In this document: positions 40,469-49,307 of the stretch, one piece after another | Layout: every line of letters starts with the position of its first letter | How positions within the stretch are numbered: the stretch's first letter is position 1 | Assembly: GCA_963829485.1 (NCBI GenBank) | Contig: CAWHIK010000004.1 | Span: forward strand, 124,001-188,000 | DNA length: 64,000 nucleotides | From: JBGPQJ01 sp963829485 | GTDB taxonomy: Bacteria; Chloroflexota; Anaerolineae; Anaerolineales; Villigracilaceae | Direction of reading: 5' to 3' | Notes under the pieces: model-generated | Told to the model about the DNA's origin: nothing | Seen by the model: only the letters and a program-made list of their open reading frames with translations | The model's database searches: none | Translations under genes and position numbers: made by a program

Positions 40469-43264
40469 CTATATGTTTAGCCATTTGGCAGCCAATTTTG
40501 GCAAATCATTCAAGGATCCTTGCCTTAGGGTGCATTGAGGTAGAGATTCGATAAAGGCTTTTCCATAAGTCTTGGTGAGCAGCCTTCGATCGAACACAGC
40601 TACAACGCCTCTGTCTGACGCAGTGCGGATCAGGCGGCCGAATCCCTGCCGAAATTTAAGGATCGCCTCGGGGAGTTGATATTCGTTGAAGGGATCCTCG
40701 AATGTCTCTGAGCGTGCTGCGATCAAGGGGTCTGAGGGAACATCGAATGGCAGTTTCACAATGACAACGACGGATAGTTGCTCACCGGGCACATCAACGC
40801 CTTCCCAAAAGGAGCGAGTGCCAAGAAGCACAGCCTGTTCGGTTGTTTTGAAAGAATCCAGCAGCGTATTGGGCGATGCCCCTTCGCCTTGTTCATAGAC
40901 GATGATTCCGGAATCGGCTAGAGCGCTGGATATATTTTGCGCGGTCCGCTTCAGTTGCGCGTATGATGTGAAAAGTACCAGTGTCCGCCCGCCTGTTGCT
41001 TTACAGAGATTGACCAGGGCTCTGTCCACTGCCTGTTGATATCCGTGCGCATTGGGTTCGGGAACATCTTTGGCCAGGAAGAGCATTGTGGAGTTTTCGT
41101 AATCAAAAGGCGAACCAAGTGCCAGGTCATCCGCCTCATCTGCGCTCAAGGTGTTGCGGATGTAGTTGAATTCACCGGCTGTTGTCAGAGTGGCTGAAGC
41201 CAAGATGATGCTGTTCTTCTCATGCCAGAGATATTTTTCGATGAGCGGACCCACCCTAAGAGGCGCGGCTTGAAGAGAGAGTCGATTCCCGTTGGGTTGG
41301 ATCTCTATCCAGTAAACCATGTCCGGCACCGGATCGTGTATCATTCCACTGATATTATTTTCCGCCTCTGTCAGCCGGCGGAAGATGGAGCTGATGCTCC
41401 CGTTGACATCCTCAAGTTCATCATGACCTTCGGCATACAGGTCGCTCGCCGCTTTGTAAATCTCCGCGACTGAGTTTAACAAAAGTCTGAGTGTCTCGCC
41501 AGCTCCATCCCAGTTTATTTCCACTTCATCCCAGCCTGGCAATGTCCGCAAGGAGGGCAGTATGCGCTCCTGGTAGGCGTACTGGCTCTTCGGTCTTCCT
41601 TCCCTCTGCTCGTTCATGAAAAACTGCAGGGTGGAGAAGAAATCCCTCGCTTGATTCTCCAGCCGGAAGGCTAATTCACCGGCACGATGGACGGATTGGC
41701 TCAACATGGCGAAGTCAGACGGCCGCATGGAATCCTTGATCGTTGCCAGGAGAAAACCGAGCACACCGCTTTGATGACTGCCGACTTCGCGCAGCATTCG
41801 TTCGAGATCATTCTGCGTCAACTTAAAACTGAGAGAGCCCGTCGTCGCCGCTTCGAGGTGATGTGCTTCGTCCACGATAAGATAGTTATATTCCGGCAGT
41901 ACTTTGCTTCCCGTTGCGACATCTGCCAGGAGGAGCGCATGATTTACGACCAGGATGTGTGAGGTCAAAGCAGCCTGTTTGGCGCGGAAGTAGGGACAGG
42001 CACCGCCTTCCCGACCGAGGCAGGTCTCCGTGGTGCAGGCGTCGTCCTCTGCTGAAAGTCTGGTCCAGACATCCTTTTCTGCTGGACGTGTCAGATTGAT
42101 GTCATTGCGGTCTCCGCTGGGGCTTCCATCCAGCCATACCAGCACTTTAGCGAGAACCCGCATTTCGTCGGCGTCCCTGGGTCCGGTGTGGCGGATAATT
42201 TCAAGGCGACGGGGACATAGGTAATTCGATCTGCCTTTGAGGACGGTTGCCCGGAGGTCGATCCCCAGTGCTTCTCTCAATGCAGGGATGTCTTTTTGGA
42301 TCAGCTGATCCTGGAGGTTGATGGTATTGGTTGACACAATGACACGGGTGTTATTCTGCGTGGAAAACAGTGCGGCAGGGATAAGATATGCGAAGGATTT
42401 TCCAACTCCGGTACCGGCTTCGACCATCAAGTGTCGTCCTTCGGATAGTGCCGTTGTCACTGCCCGCAGCATCTCGACCTGCTCCGGCCGGTGCTCGTAG
42501 GCATCGAAATGCTTTGAAAAAGGCCCACCGTATTCAAGCAGGGATGCGGTTTCGTCCGGGTCCAGCGGGATGGGGGTTTCCACGGCTTGCAGGGCTTCCT
42601 GGCGGGTGTAATCGTAGGAGGCGAGTAGTTTCTCCTGGGTGCTTCGCCTGACAGATTTTGCGGCAATTCCTTTCCTGGCGCGTGACCGCATCAGCTCCTG
42701 GAAAAAAGGATTGGCATCCCAGTCAAGAGGTTCGCCGAGTCTGGTGATTTCCGCCAAAAGGTCAAGGGGAAGCTCCTTGCCAGCTTCGTGTAGGCATACA
42801 TAGACACGATGGGTTACTCGTGCATCGTCAAGTGCGCGATGAGTTGCCGGGAGAGGGATCCCCAGGAGCTGCCCAAGCGCTCCCAGGTTGTACCGGCTGG
42901 CCGTCGGCAGCAGGACCGAGGCCAGTTCGTAAGTATCCACGACATTATTGAATTGTAGAATGCGGTGCTTTTGCAGGAAACCCAGATCGAACCGGACGTT
43001 GTGACCTACGACGGTCGCGTCGCCCACGAATGCTTCGAGTTCTTCGATCACATCTGGAAGTCGTGGCGCCTGGCGAACCATTTCATCGCTGATGCCGGTA
43101 AGCTGCGTGATGAATTCCGGGATATGTCGGCCGGGGTTGAGCAAGGTCGAAAATTCGTCTTCGACACGGTGGCCATTGAATTGAACAGCGCCAATCTCAA
43201 TGATCACATCCTTGCTGGAATCGAGACCCGTTGTTTCGATATCAATGCAAACAAAGGACGACAT
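40469..43264 (-). CDS. dinG: DinG-type ATP-dependent helicase with DEDDh exonuclease domain
   Basis: 931 residues. Residues 1-170 form a DnaQ-like 3'-5' exonuclease (CIDIETTGLDSSKDVIIEIG, HNVRFDLGFLQKH, HRALDDARVTHRV). The XPD/DinG helicase follows: Walker A EAGTGVGKSFAYLIPA (about 280), motif II VDEAHHLEA and late motif GFGRLIRTASDRG. Four cysteines between the Walker boxes (LCPRRLE, then CTTETCLGREGGACPYF) fit the [4Fe-4S] cluster of the superfamily. Enzymes of this layout, common in Firmicutes and Chloroflexota, unwind or trim structured DNA such as R-loops. It is last in the plsX-fabF-NERD-dinG run. Confidence 0.93.
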   Translation of the reverse strand: MSSFVCIDIETTGLDSSKDVIIEIGAVQFNGHRVEDEFSTLLNPGRHIPEFITQLTGISDEMVRQAPRLPDVIEELEAFVGDATVVGHNVRFDLGFLQKHRILQFNNVVDTYELASVLLPTASRYNLGALGQLLGIPLPATHRALDDARVTHRVYVCLHEAGKELPLDLLAEITRLGEPLDWDANPFFQELMRSRARKGIAAKSVRRSTQEKLLASYDYTRQEALQAVETPIPLDPDETASLLEYGGPFSKHFDAYEHRPEQVEMLRAVTTALSEGRHLMVEAGTGVGKSFAYLIPAALFSTQNNTRVIVSTNTINLQDQLIQKDIPALREALGIDLRATVLKGRSNYLCPRRLEIIRHTGPRDADEMRVLAKVLVWLDGSPSGDRNDINLTRPAEKDVWTRLSAEDDACTTETCLGREGGACPYFRAKQAALTSHILVVNHALLLADVATGSKVLPEYNYLIVDEAHHLEAATTGSLSFKLTQNDLERMLREVGSHQSGVLGFLLATIKDSMRPSDFAMLSQSVHRAGELAFRLENQARDFFSTLQFFMNEQREGRPKSQYAYQERILPSLRTLPGWDEVEINWDGAGETLRLLLNSVAEIYKAASDLYAEGHDELEDVNGSISSIFRRLTEAENNISGMIHDPVPDMVYWIEIQPNGNRLSLQAAPLRVGPLIEKYLWHEKNSIILASATLTTAGEFNYIRNTLSADEADDLALGSPFDYENSTMLFLAKDVPEPNAHGYQQAVDRALVNLCKATGGRTLVLFTSYAQLKRTAQNISSALADSGIIVYEQGEGASPNTLLDSFKTTEQAVLLGTRSFWEGVDVPGEQLSVVVIVKLPFDVPSDPLIAARSETFEDPFNEYQLPEAILKFRQGFGRLIRTASDRGVVAVFDRRLLTKTYGKAFIESLPQCTLRQGSLNDLPKLAAKWLNI

Positions 43265-43324
43265 GATTATGGGTTACCGGTTTTTCTTTTGATGGGATGC
43301 CCTAGGTCCAGGATTACTTCAAAG

Positions 43325-44047
43325 TCAACTTTTTTCATTCGACTTTTTTGGTTTTTCTTCCTGGGGAAGGGCTGCTCTAATTTTACCGAGCATATCGTTC
43401 GGAAAGGGATTTTCCTTTGCCACTCGCCTGATGAATTCTTTAAGATCACCTGACGCAAGGGTTGGAATTGGAGCATCGGTAACTTGAATGTCAGCGCGCT
43501 TGTCCGTGAAAACCAAGACTGACTGGATGGGTGGGTTTTCCAGGTCTTGAATTTTTTTCAACATGGAAGATACTTTTTCAATTTCATTCTGTGAATCGAG
43601 GTCAGGTCTGCCCAGTCCTTCCTGAGCGAATATTTTCAAATAAGCCAGTCCCATTCCACCCCCGCGCTGCTTCCACTTGTTCTTCTCGTAGGTGATGGTC
43701 CCCCTTTGGTAATACGGTATTATGACCCATATTCCTGCGGGTCCGACCAGGAGGTGTGAAACAGAGGTTGAATAGTGATAGAGGGAATACTCGTTCGCCA
43801 GACCCTTGAGGCTGCTTGTAATGATTTCATCCGGTCGAGGTCGTCGTCCCCAGCGGTTGATGAAAAAAACGCTGACCTGCGAAAGGATAAATCCGATGAA
43901 CAGAGCGATCAGTGAAAGGTAAAACAAATCCGTGCGCAGCCAGGTGATGGCCATGCCGCCGAATAAGATGGCGATCGCTGCAACATTAAGATACTTACCC
44001 AACCTGGCATATTTATTGATCAGCTTCTCGTTCGTGATGACTTTCAT
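43325..44047 (-). CDS. NERD-domain membrane protein
   Basis: 240 residues from the ATG at 44047, two bases after the fabF stop; a longer open frame runs into fabF but is not plausible. Two membrane helices (about 18-65) lead to a NERD-like nuclease-related domain (SSLKGLANEYSLYHYST, HLLVGPAGIWVIIPYYQRGTI, AYLKIFAQEGLGRPDLDSQ). In typical NERD domains a Glu and Lys form a restriction-endonuclease-like active site; whether they are complete here I cannot say. The C-terminus is Lys/Pro/Glu-rich. Function unknown, possibly linked to DNA processing by the helicase next to it. Confidence 0.65.
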   Translation of the reverse strand: MKVITNEKLINKYARLGKYLNVAAIAILFGGMAITWLRTDLFYLSLIALFIGFILSQVSVFFINRWGRRPRPDEIITSSLKGLANEYSLYHYSTSVSHLLVGPAGIWVIIPYYQRGTITYEKNKWKQRGGGMGLAYLKIFAQEGLGRPDLDSQNEIEKVSSMLKKIQDLENPPIQSVLVFTDKRADIQVTDAPIPTLASGDLKEFIRRVAKENPFPNDMLGKIRAALPQEEKPKKSNEKS

Positions 44048-44048
44048 A

Positions 44049-45296
44049 TTATCCTTCGAATTTCTTGAGTACCAGGCAGGCATTCTGCCCACCCAGACCA
44101 AATGAGTTTGAAAGTGTAACACGGACATCCTTGCGGCGAGCCGTGTTGGGTACATAATCCAGGTCCAGTGCGGGATCTGGATTTGTGTAATTAATGGTCG
44201 GCGGGATGATCGACTCGTAAATTGTGAGAGCGCACGCTATCGCCTCCAGCGCTCCGGATGCACCCAAGGCATGACCGATCATGGATTTGATGGAGCTGAT
44301 GGCTACCTTATAGGCATGGCTGCCAAAAACTTCCTTGATCGATTTCGTTTCGCCTGCATCATTCAACGGTGTGGATGTACCATGGGCATTGATGTAGTCT
44401 ACTTCTGATGGATCGGTATCTGCGTCAGCCAGCGCCCATCGCATCGCGCGAATGGCACCAGCTCCCTCAGGGTCAGGAGAGGCGATATTGTACCCGTCAC
44501 AGGAAGATGCATGACCGATGACTTCCGCATAAATCCTGGCTTTGCGTTTCAGGGCATGTTCAAGGTCTTCCAGGATAAGCACTCCGCTGCCTTCGGAGAA
44601 AACAAATCCTTCGCGGTCGATGTTGAACGGCCGGGACGCCGCTTGAGGATTGTCGTTGTAGTTGACAGGTAATGCGCGCATTGCGCAAAATCCAGCGATG
44701 GCAAAATCCGTGACCAGCGCTTCGGTACCGCCTGCGATCACGACGTCAGCCCGTCCGTTCCGGATAAACTCAAAGCCATCACCGACCGCCTGTGTGCCGG
44801 TTGCGCAGGCTGTTGCCACGGTCGTATTGGGTCCCAGGCATTTGAATTGCTGCGAGATCAAAAAGGCGGGGACATTGGGAAGACCCAGTGGAATGGTGAA
44901 TGGATTTACTTTGGCGAGACCATGTTTTCTTAACGAGGTGATGCCCTCGTCGAATTTTTCAAGTCCGCCGATGCTGGTACCAAACGAGACGCCTGTTCTC
45001 TCGGGGTCCGTCACCGGGGTTGGCATGCCGGCATCTTCAAGAGCCATTTTGGCGGCTGCAAGCGCCATTTGGGATGACCTGGCCATGCGCCTGGCTTCTT
45101 TCCTTTCCAGGAATTGCTCCGGATCGAAGTCGGGCACCTCACCGGCAATCTGGCAGGGCATGGAGCTCGCATCGAACTGGGTGATCCTTCGTATTCCGGA
45201 CCGTCCGGAAATCAGCCCATCCCAAAATTTACGTACACCCGTGCCAAGGACCGTTACGGCACCCAACCCGGTTATGACCACCCGTCGTCTTATCAT
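44049..45296 (-). CDS. fabF: Beta-ketoacyl-ACP synthase II FabF
   Basis: 415-residue condensing enzyme of fatty-acid elongation. The Cys-His-His triad is present: active-site Cys in VATACATGTQAVGDG (about 167), His in YINAHGTSTPLND (about 305) and His in KSMIGHALGASGA (about 342). The ends VVITGLGAVTVLGTG and NSFGLGGQNACLVL are typical. It lies 12 bases after plsX, giving a phospholipid/fatty-acid pair, although fabD, fabG and acpP are not here. Confidence 0.95.
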   Translation of the reverse strand: MIRRRVVITGLGAVTVLGTGVRKFWDGLISGRSGIRRITQFDASSMPCQIAGEVPDFDPEQFLERKEARRMARSSQMALAAAKMALEDAGMPTPVTDPERTGVSFGTSIGGLEKFDEGITSLRKHGLAKVNPFTIPLGLPNVPAFLISQQFKCLGPNTTVATACATGTQAVGDGFEFIRNGRADVVIAGGTEALVTDFAIAGFCAMRALPVNYNDNPQAASRPFNIDREGFVFSEGSGVLILEDLEHALKRKARIYAEVIGHASSCDGYNIASPDPEGAGAIRAMRWALADADTDPSEVDYINAHGTSTPLNDAGETKSIKEVFGSHAYKVAISSIKSMIGHALGASGALEAIACALTIYESIIPPTINYTNPDPALDLDYVPNTARRKDVRVTLSNSFGLGGQNACLVLKKFEG

Positions 45297-45308
45297 CTGT
45301 AAATTCTT

Positions 45309-45509
45309 CTACTTTCCTGAAAGTTGCTTTTCAATGGCTAATTTGATGGAGTCTAAAATTCCGGCGTCTGCGGCTTCCTTGGCAACGCGGATGGCGTTCT
45401 TGATGGCATAGGCATCCGAGCGCCCATGGCCGATGAAAACGAGACCATTGATTCCCAGCAGAGGCGCGGCACCTTCTTCACTGGGATCCATGAGTTTCTT
45501 TAGCTTCTT
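45309..45509 (-). CDS. plsX: PlsX, C-terminal fragment after a frameshift
   Basis: About 66 residues in the frame next to that of the main fragment: KKLKKLMDPSEEGAAPLLGINGLVFIGHGRSDAYAIKNAI is the conserved C-terminal part of phosphate acyltransferase PlsX. The coordinates begin at the lesion. The join to the main part needs one added base in ACTTTAAGAAG (minus strand, around 45508-45514), restoring about 339 residues. Confidence 0.85.
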   Translation of the reverse strand, partial: KKLKKLMDPSEEGAAPLLGINGLVFIGHGRSDAYAIKNAIRVAKEAADAGILDSIKLAIEKQLSGK

Positions 45510-46327
45510 AAAGTCGGTTTAACAAGCAGTCCGCCCAACTTGGCGGTGATGGGACCATTCTTGATCATCTCCTTTATTTTATCTGTCAATAGCTTGGCCA
45601 CTGCTTCCGATGATTTCAGCATCACGTTGCCGGTAAATCCATCCGTCACAGCCACGTCCACATCGCCGTTGATGACTTCTTTCCCCTCCACGTTGCCGAA
45701 AAAATTCAAACCCGAATTTTTAATGAGGGGATACGTCTCCTTGACCAGCTGCGACCCTTTTCCCGCCTCCTCGCCATTGGAGATTAATCCGACAATCGGA
45801 TTATTTACTTTTCGAACCTTCTCTGCGTAAGTCGAACCCATGATGGCGAATTGGTACAGGTTTTCAGGCTTGCAGTCGGGGTTTGCACCAACATCGAGCA
45901 CAACGCAGGTCCCCTTAGCAGTTGGGAAGACAGGAGCAAGTGCGGGTCTTTCGACGCCAGGGATGGTTCCCAGTCGGAAATACGCTGTTACTGACGCCGC
46001 TCCGGTATTACCCGCAGTGACGAAGGCGTCCGCTTCGCCGTTCTTTACCAGATCGATTCCGACTGCCATGGAATTGCGGGAGTTGGGGCGGCGGGCTTTC
46101 AGCACCAGAGCCATTCCCTTGTCTTCCATCGTCAGCATTTCGGGAGCGTGGACAACTCGTATTTTCGCATCTGTTGACTGATACTTGGATAATTCGGCCT
46201 TGATTTTGTTTTCATCGCCGACAAGGATTATTTCAATACCATACTCCTGTGCAGCCTGGACTGCTCCCTCCACGTCCGGTACGGGACAGGTATCGCTCCC
46301 CATGGCATCCACAACAATTCGACGCAT
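45500..46327 (-). CDS. plsX: Phosphate acyltransferase PlsX, main fragment (frameshifted)
   Basis: PlsX converts acyl-ACP to acyl-phosphate for phospholipid synthesis by PlsY. The fragment shows IVVDAMGSDTCPVPDVEGA at the start, EMLTMEDKGMALVLKARR, DAFVTAGNTGAASVTAYFRLG, VLDVGANPDCKPENLYQFA and AVTDGFTGNVMLKSSEA. It ends at LLVKPTLRS, 50-60 residues too early, because one base is missing in ACTTTAAGAAG. As plsX is essential in many bacteria, a consensus error is the best explanation. Confidence 0.92.
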   Translation of the reverse strand: MRRIVVDAMGSDTCPVPDVEGAVQAAQEYGIEIILVGDENKIKAELSKYQSTDAKIRVVHAPEMLTMEDKGMALVLKARRPNSRNSMAVGIDLVKNGEADAFVTAGNTGAASVTAYFRLGTIPGVERPALAPVFPTAKGTCVVLDVGANPDCKPENLYQFAIMGSTYAEKVRKVNNPIVGLISNGEEAGKGSQLVKETYPLIKNSGLNFFGNVEGKEVINGDVDVAVTDGFTGNVMLKSSEAVAKLLTDKIKEMIKNGPITAKLGGLLVKPTLRS

Positions 46328-46387
46328 ATCAATTCTCCTTGTAAATCGGATAACGCTCCGACCGAGGTTCTCTTAGAAATTCCTTGC

Positions 46388-46415
46388 TTGACAGACAAGC
46401 GAACGTGATTATAAT
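46388..46415 (+). promoter_or_regulatory. Consensus promoter of tRNA-Leu
   Basis: TTGACA (46388-46393) and TATAAT (46410-46415), both perfect, with a 16-base spacer. The predicted start is at about 46422, five bases before the mature tRNA. A short palindrome GCTTG-ACAGA-CAAGC overlaps the -35. Confidence 0.9.
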
Positions 46416-46426
46416 ACGTCCTGCCC

Positions 46427-46508
46427 GCGCTGGTGCTGGAATTGGCAGACAGGCATGGTTGAGGGCCATGTGCCGCAAGGCGTGAGGGTTCAAGTCCCTC
46501 CCAGCGCA
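46427..46508 (+). tRNA. tRNA-Leu (anticodon GAG)
   Basis: An 82-base class II tRNA. The acceptor stem is GCGCTGG (46427-46433) with CCAGCGC (46501-46507) and discriminator A. The anticodon stem is CATGG/CCATG with loop TTGAGGG, anticodon GAG at 46461-46463, reading CUU/CUC. The long variable arm (GCC-GCAA-GGC) and the TTCAAGT T-loop on a 5-bp GAGGG/CCCTC stem complete a leucine tRNA. CCA is not encoded. Confidence 0.96.
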
Positions 46509-46517
46509 TATTTTGAA

Positions 46518-46543
46518 ATAAAGCCGCCATTGGGCGGCTTTAT
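46518..46543 (+). terminator. Hairpin terminator after tRNA-Leu
   Basis: An 11-bp perfect stem ATAAAGCCGCC / GGCGGCTTTAT (46518-46528 with 46533-46543) with a four-base loop and a moderately T-rich tail. It also sits between the tRNA and the convergent ABC permease gene. Confidence 0.7.
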
Positions 46544-46571
46544 AGTTTTAACCGGGAGCTGCGGTGAGGAA

Positions 46572-47435
46572 TTATTCCTCGATCTTCATCTTTTTCTCAA
46601 GCCAGCGAACACCCGCGGAAAGGACCAATGTCATCGAGAGATATAAAAATGCCGTGACGTTGAATGTTGTCATGATCTGGAAGGTGCTGGCACGTCTTAG
46701 TCGGCTCAGCTGAGTCAATTCGTTTATCGCCAGGACTGTCAATAACGCTGAATCTTTTAGTAAAGCGATGAAGTCGTTCCCCAGCGGAGGCAGGACTCGC
46801 CGGATTGCCTGGGGGAGGATAATGAACCGCATCGCCTGGAGATAGCTCATTCCCAAAGATTTGGCAGCTTCCATTTGCCCTTTGCCGATTGACTGGATAC
46901 CCGCTCGAAAAACTTCCGCCTCGAACGCTCCATACCCTATGGCAAGGGCCAGGACCCCTCGTACTTCCGGTGGAATTATCCGGATGCTCATTTCGGCTAT
47001 GCCTGTGAAGAAACTACTGCCAGGGGCTATCGTCAAACCAAGATTTCCCAGCCAGTGGACGCCGTCAACAAAGATAGGAATGAGTGCATACGCAAAATAT
47101 AAGACCAGTACGATCATTGGGATACCGCGTACGACTTCGACATACAGGGTTGCTGCGTTATAAATAAACACGTTTTTTGACACCCGCGCTAGCCCCACCA
47201 GCAAGCCAATGATCGTAGCCAAAATGTAAGCTGAGATGGTAACCCGCAGGGTGACAATAACCCCTGTGACCAGATAGTCAAATGTCTCGTTGTACTTGGG
47301 ATTTACTATAAGTACGACTATGATCAAAATGCCGGCGACAACCAGGATGATCGCCCACCACGGCCATTTCGAAGGATCGACCCCGTCTTTAATCATCCCC
47401 GGCGTTTTTCGATTTTCAAGGGTTTCGGTTGTCAT
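46572..47435 (-). CDS. Polar amino acid ABC transporter permease (HisM/GlnP type)
   Basis: 287 residues from ATG 47435, chosen for its GGGAGGA site; a TTG 18 bases earlier is possible. A cytosolic N-terminus and one helix (WWAIILVVAGILIIVVLI) precede the HEAA-type permease domain with about five helices and the EAA loop EAAKSLGMSYLQAMRFIILPQAIR, which contacts the ATPase. YVEVVRGIPMIVLVLYFAYAL is typical of this family. The binding protein is encoded 112 bases upstream; no ATP-binding subunit is found in the window, so it must be shared or elsewhere. Confidence 0.9.
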   Translation of the reverse strand: MTTETLENRKTPGMIKDGVDPSKWPWWAIILVVAGILIIVVLIVNPKYNETFDYLVTGVIVTLRVTISAYILATIIGLLVGLARVSKNVFIYNAATLYVEVVRGIPMIVLVLYFAYALIPIFVDGVHWLGNLGLTIAPGSSFFTGIAEMSIRIIPPEVRGVLALAIGYGAFEAEVFRAGIQSIGKGQMEAAKSLGMSYLQAMRFIILPQAIRRVLPPLGNDFIALLKDSALLTVLAINELTQLSRLRRASTFQIMTTFNVTAFLYLSMTLVLSAGVRWLEKKMKIEE

Positions 47436-47547
47436 ACTTCCTCCCATGCCCAAAAATTGGATAGGATAACCGGATGGGGATTATTCATCCCCACCCGGTG
47501 GATTTACACCCAATTGGATGGGCATTCAGAAACGGCGCAGGCGAGGT

Positions 47548-48348
47548 CTATTGCGAAAGACCCCATTTCTTGTTTAAAGCATCGAGTGTGCCATCAGCTT
47601 CCATGGAGGCAAGTGCCGCGTTCACGGCTTCGATCAATTCACTTCCGGGCGGAAAGACGAATGCCAACTTCTCGTCCGAAGAGATCTGGGAAGCGGATTT
47701 TAGTTTCCCGGGATTTTCCCCCATGAAACCGCCAGCAGACAGATTGTCTATAACGACTGCGTCAATATCCCCTGAGAGGAGGGCTAAAATGGCGCCAGGG
47801 AAATCCTCAAAGGATTGAATTTCTTTATCCGGGAAGGTCTCTTTGGCTACAATTTCGTTGGTTGTTCCCAGCTGGGTTCCAACGAGTTTGCCTGCGTCGC
47901 TTTTGAAATCACTCAATGTGCCAGTTTCATCTGCGCGAACGAGGAGCACTTGTCCGATTGTCACGTAGGGAGTTGAAAAATCAACTTCCTTGTCGCGTTC
48001 TTCGGTGTAAGTGACACCGTCCGCCAGCCAATCGTATTCTCCAGCCGCCATGGCGGGGAAGATCCCATCCCATGCAGCCTGCTGGAATTCTGCAACGCAA
48101 TTAATTCGCTTGCAGATTTCATTGACTGCATCATAGTCCCAGCCGGCACCCTCGTTGGTCGCTTCGTCGATCATATTAAAAGGCGGGTAGGCGTTTTCGA
48201 CCGCGACAACGACCTTCTTTCCTTTCAGGTCAGGGAGACCTTCCTGGGCTGTTCCGCCGGTTTGATCCCCTCCAGCAACAGCTCCGCAAGCCGAAAGAAT
48301 CATAGTGGAGACGATCAGCACGCTCAGTATTAGGAAAAACTTTTTCAT
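47548..48348 (-). CDS. Polar amino acid ABC transporter substrate-binding protein
   Basis: 266 residues from ATG 48348, preceded by GGAGAG; a longer frame upstream is unlikely. The lipobox is MILSACG (Cys about 21). The family-3 solute-binding signature is seen in VAVENAYPPFNMID, GWDYDAVNEICKRINC, FQQAAWDGIFPAMAAGEYDWL and LVRADETGTLSDF, with LGTTNEIVAKETF in the hinge region. It binds an amino acid outside the membrane. It forms a pair with the permease downstream. Confidence 0.9.
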   Translation of the reverse strand: MKKFFLILSVLIVSTMILSACGAVAGGDQTGGTAQEGLPDLKGKKVVVAVENAYPPFNMIDEATNEGAGWDYDAVNEICKRINCVAEFQQAAWDGIFPAMAAGEYDWLADGVTYTEERDKEVDFSTPYVTIGQVLLVRADETGTLSDFKSDAGKLVGTQLGTTNEIVAKETFPDKEIQSFEDFPGAILALLSGDIDAVVIDNLSAGGFMGENPGKLKSASQISSDEKLAFVFPPGSELIEAVNAALASMEADGTLDALNKKWGLSQ

Positions 48349-48472
48349 CTCATTCTCTCCTTTGGTGGATTTTGCCGTTCCTGATTCAGAATTCCTGCGT
48401 TGACTATAAGGATAGAGCAATAATCCAAAAAATGCAAGAGGCGATATAAACCAATTTACCCGGGCGATAAAT

Positions 48473-48502
48473 ATGATGGATCATTGGACATCGATCCATC
48501 AT
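48473..48502. repeat. 10-bp inverted repeat between divergent genes
   Basis: ATGATGGATC (48473-48482) and GATCCATCAT (48493-48502), a perfect inverted repeat with a 10-base centre, in the gap between the divergent binding-protein and SCP2 genes. The 21-base centre-to-centre spacing suits a dimeric regulator. Confidence 0.4.
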
Positions 48503-48545
48503 TCAAGTGTGCTCAAAATGGTAAAATAAACAACTGGAGGATCTC

Positions 48546-48953
48546 ATGGACGCCATATTTCCTACACCGGAATGGTTAGCGGCATTTGAAGAAAAATTGA
48601 ATGCAGACGAAAAATACGGTCGAGTCGGGAGCAAGTGGGAAGGCGATATTTACTTCATCATCAAACCGGATGGGAACCTAAAAGAGCAGGTGATCTACTA
48701 TCTTGACTTATGGCATGGAAAATGTCGTGGGACCGAGATTGTGAGCGATATCGCTTCTCATACTCCTGCATTTTCTCTCGGAGCTGCTTATGGCAACTTT
48801 GCCCGGGTGTTAACCGGCGATCTCGATCCCATGCAGGCGATCATGACAAGGAAATTGGATGTCAAAGGGAACATGGCTGTCATGATGAGAAGCATCCCCA
48901 CGATCCTAGAATTTGTTAGATGTGCGAGAGAAATTACAACAGGCATAATTTAA
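48546..48953 (+). CDS. SCP2 sterol-binding domain protein
   Basis: 135 residues. The fold of the SCP2 superfamily is recognisable from WEGDIYFIIKPDGNLKEQVIYYLDLWHGKCRG, FSLGAAYGNFARVLTGDLDPMQAIM and KLDVKGNMAVMMRSIP, a lipid-binding pocket protein without catalytic residues. Such proteins bind acyl chains or sterol-like lipids and occur alone or fused to hydrolases. GGAGG is seven bases before the ATG. The AOR gene starts three bases after the stop. Confidence 0.8.
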   Translation: MDAIFPTPEWLAAFEEKLNADEKYGRVGSKWEGDIYFIIKPDGNLKEQVIYYLDLWHGKCRGTEIVSDIASHTPAFSLGAAYGNFARVLTGDLDPMQAIMTRKLDVKGNMAVMMRSIPTILEFVRCAREITTGII

Positions 48954-48956
48954 TCG

Positions 48957-49307
48957 ATGCAGCCAATTATTAGGATAGACCTTTCAAGTGGTCAAATCAA
49001 TAATTTTAAGATTCCCCCGGAATGGGAATCCGATTATCTGGGTGGCGCTTCGTTGGCCGCCCGATTACTTTATGAATTTCTCACACCCGATCTCGACCCT
49101 CTTTCTCCTTCAGCTCCTCTCCTTTGCTTGACGGGACCTCTGACTGGGACAGCCGCCCCGACGGTCGGGCGCTTCGTTGTTTGTGCAAAATCCCCTGCGA
49201 CTGGTCTGTGGGGCGAGTCTCACGTAGGCGGTCATTGGGGAACCGAGCTTCGAATGGCTGGCTGGGATGGGATTTGCTTACGGGGAGAGCGCCTCATCCC
49301 GTTCTGA
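48957..49307 (+). CDS. Aldehyde:ferredoxin oxidoreductase, N-terminal fragment (frameshifted)
   Basis: Start of a tungsten/molybdenum bis-pterin enzyme oxidising aldehydes with ferredoxin. IIRIDLSSGQI, YLGGASLAARLLYEFL, TGPLTGTAAPTVGRFVVCAKSP and LWGESHVGGHWGTELRMAGWDGI are the AOR N-terminal domain. The frame is lost in CGGGGAGAG (G run 49282-49285), where one G more would let the protein go on as GRAPHPVLISIS, as in the family. Total length after repair is about 613 residues. Confidence 0.85.
   Translation: MQPIIRIDLSSGQINNFKIPPEWESDYLGGASLAARLLYEFLTPDLDPLSPSAPLLCLTGPLTGTAAPTVGRFVVCAKSPATGLWGESHVGGHWGTELRMAGWDGICLRGERLIPF

Noticed and set aside
44662..45411. Open frame of about 249 codons on the plus strand
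   Set aside because: Fully antisense to fabF and the plsX end, with no ribosome site or family resemblance.
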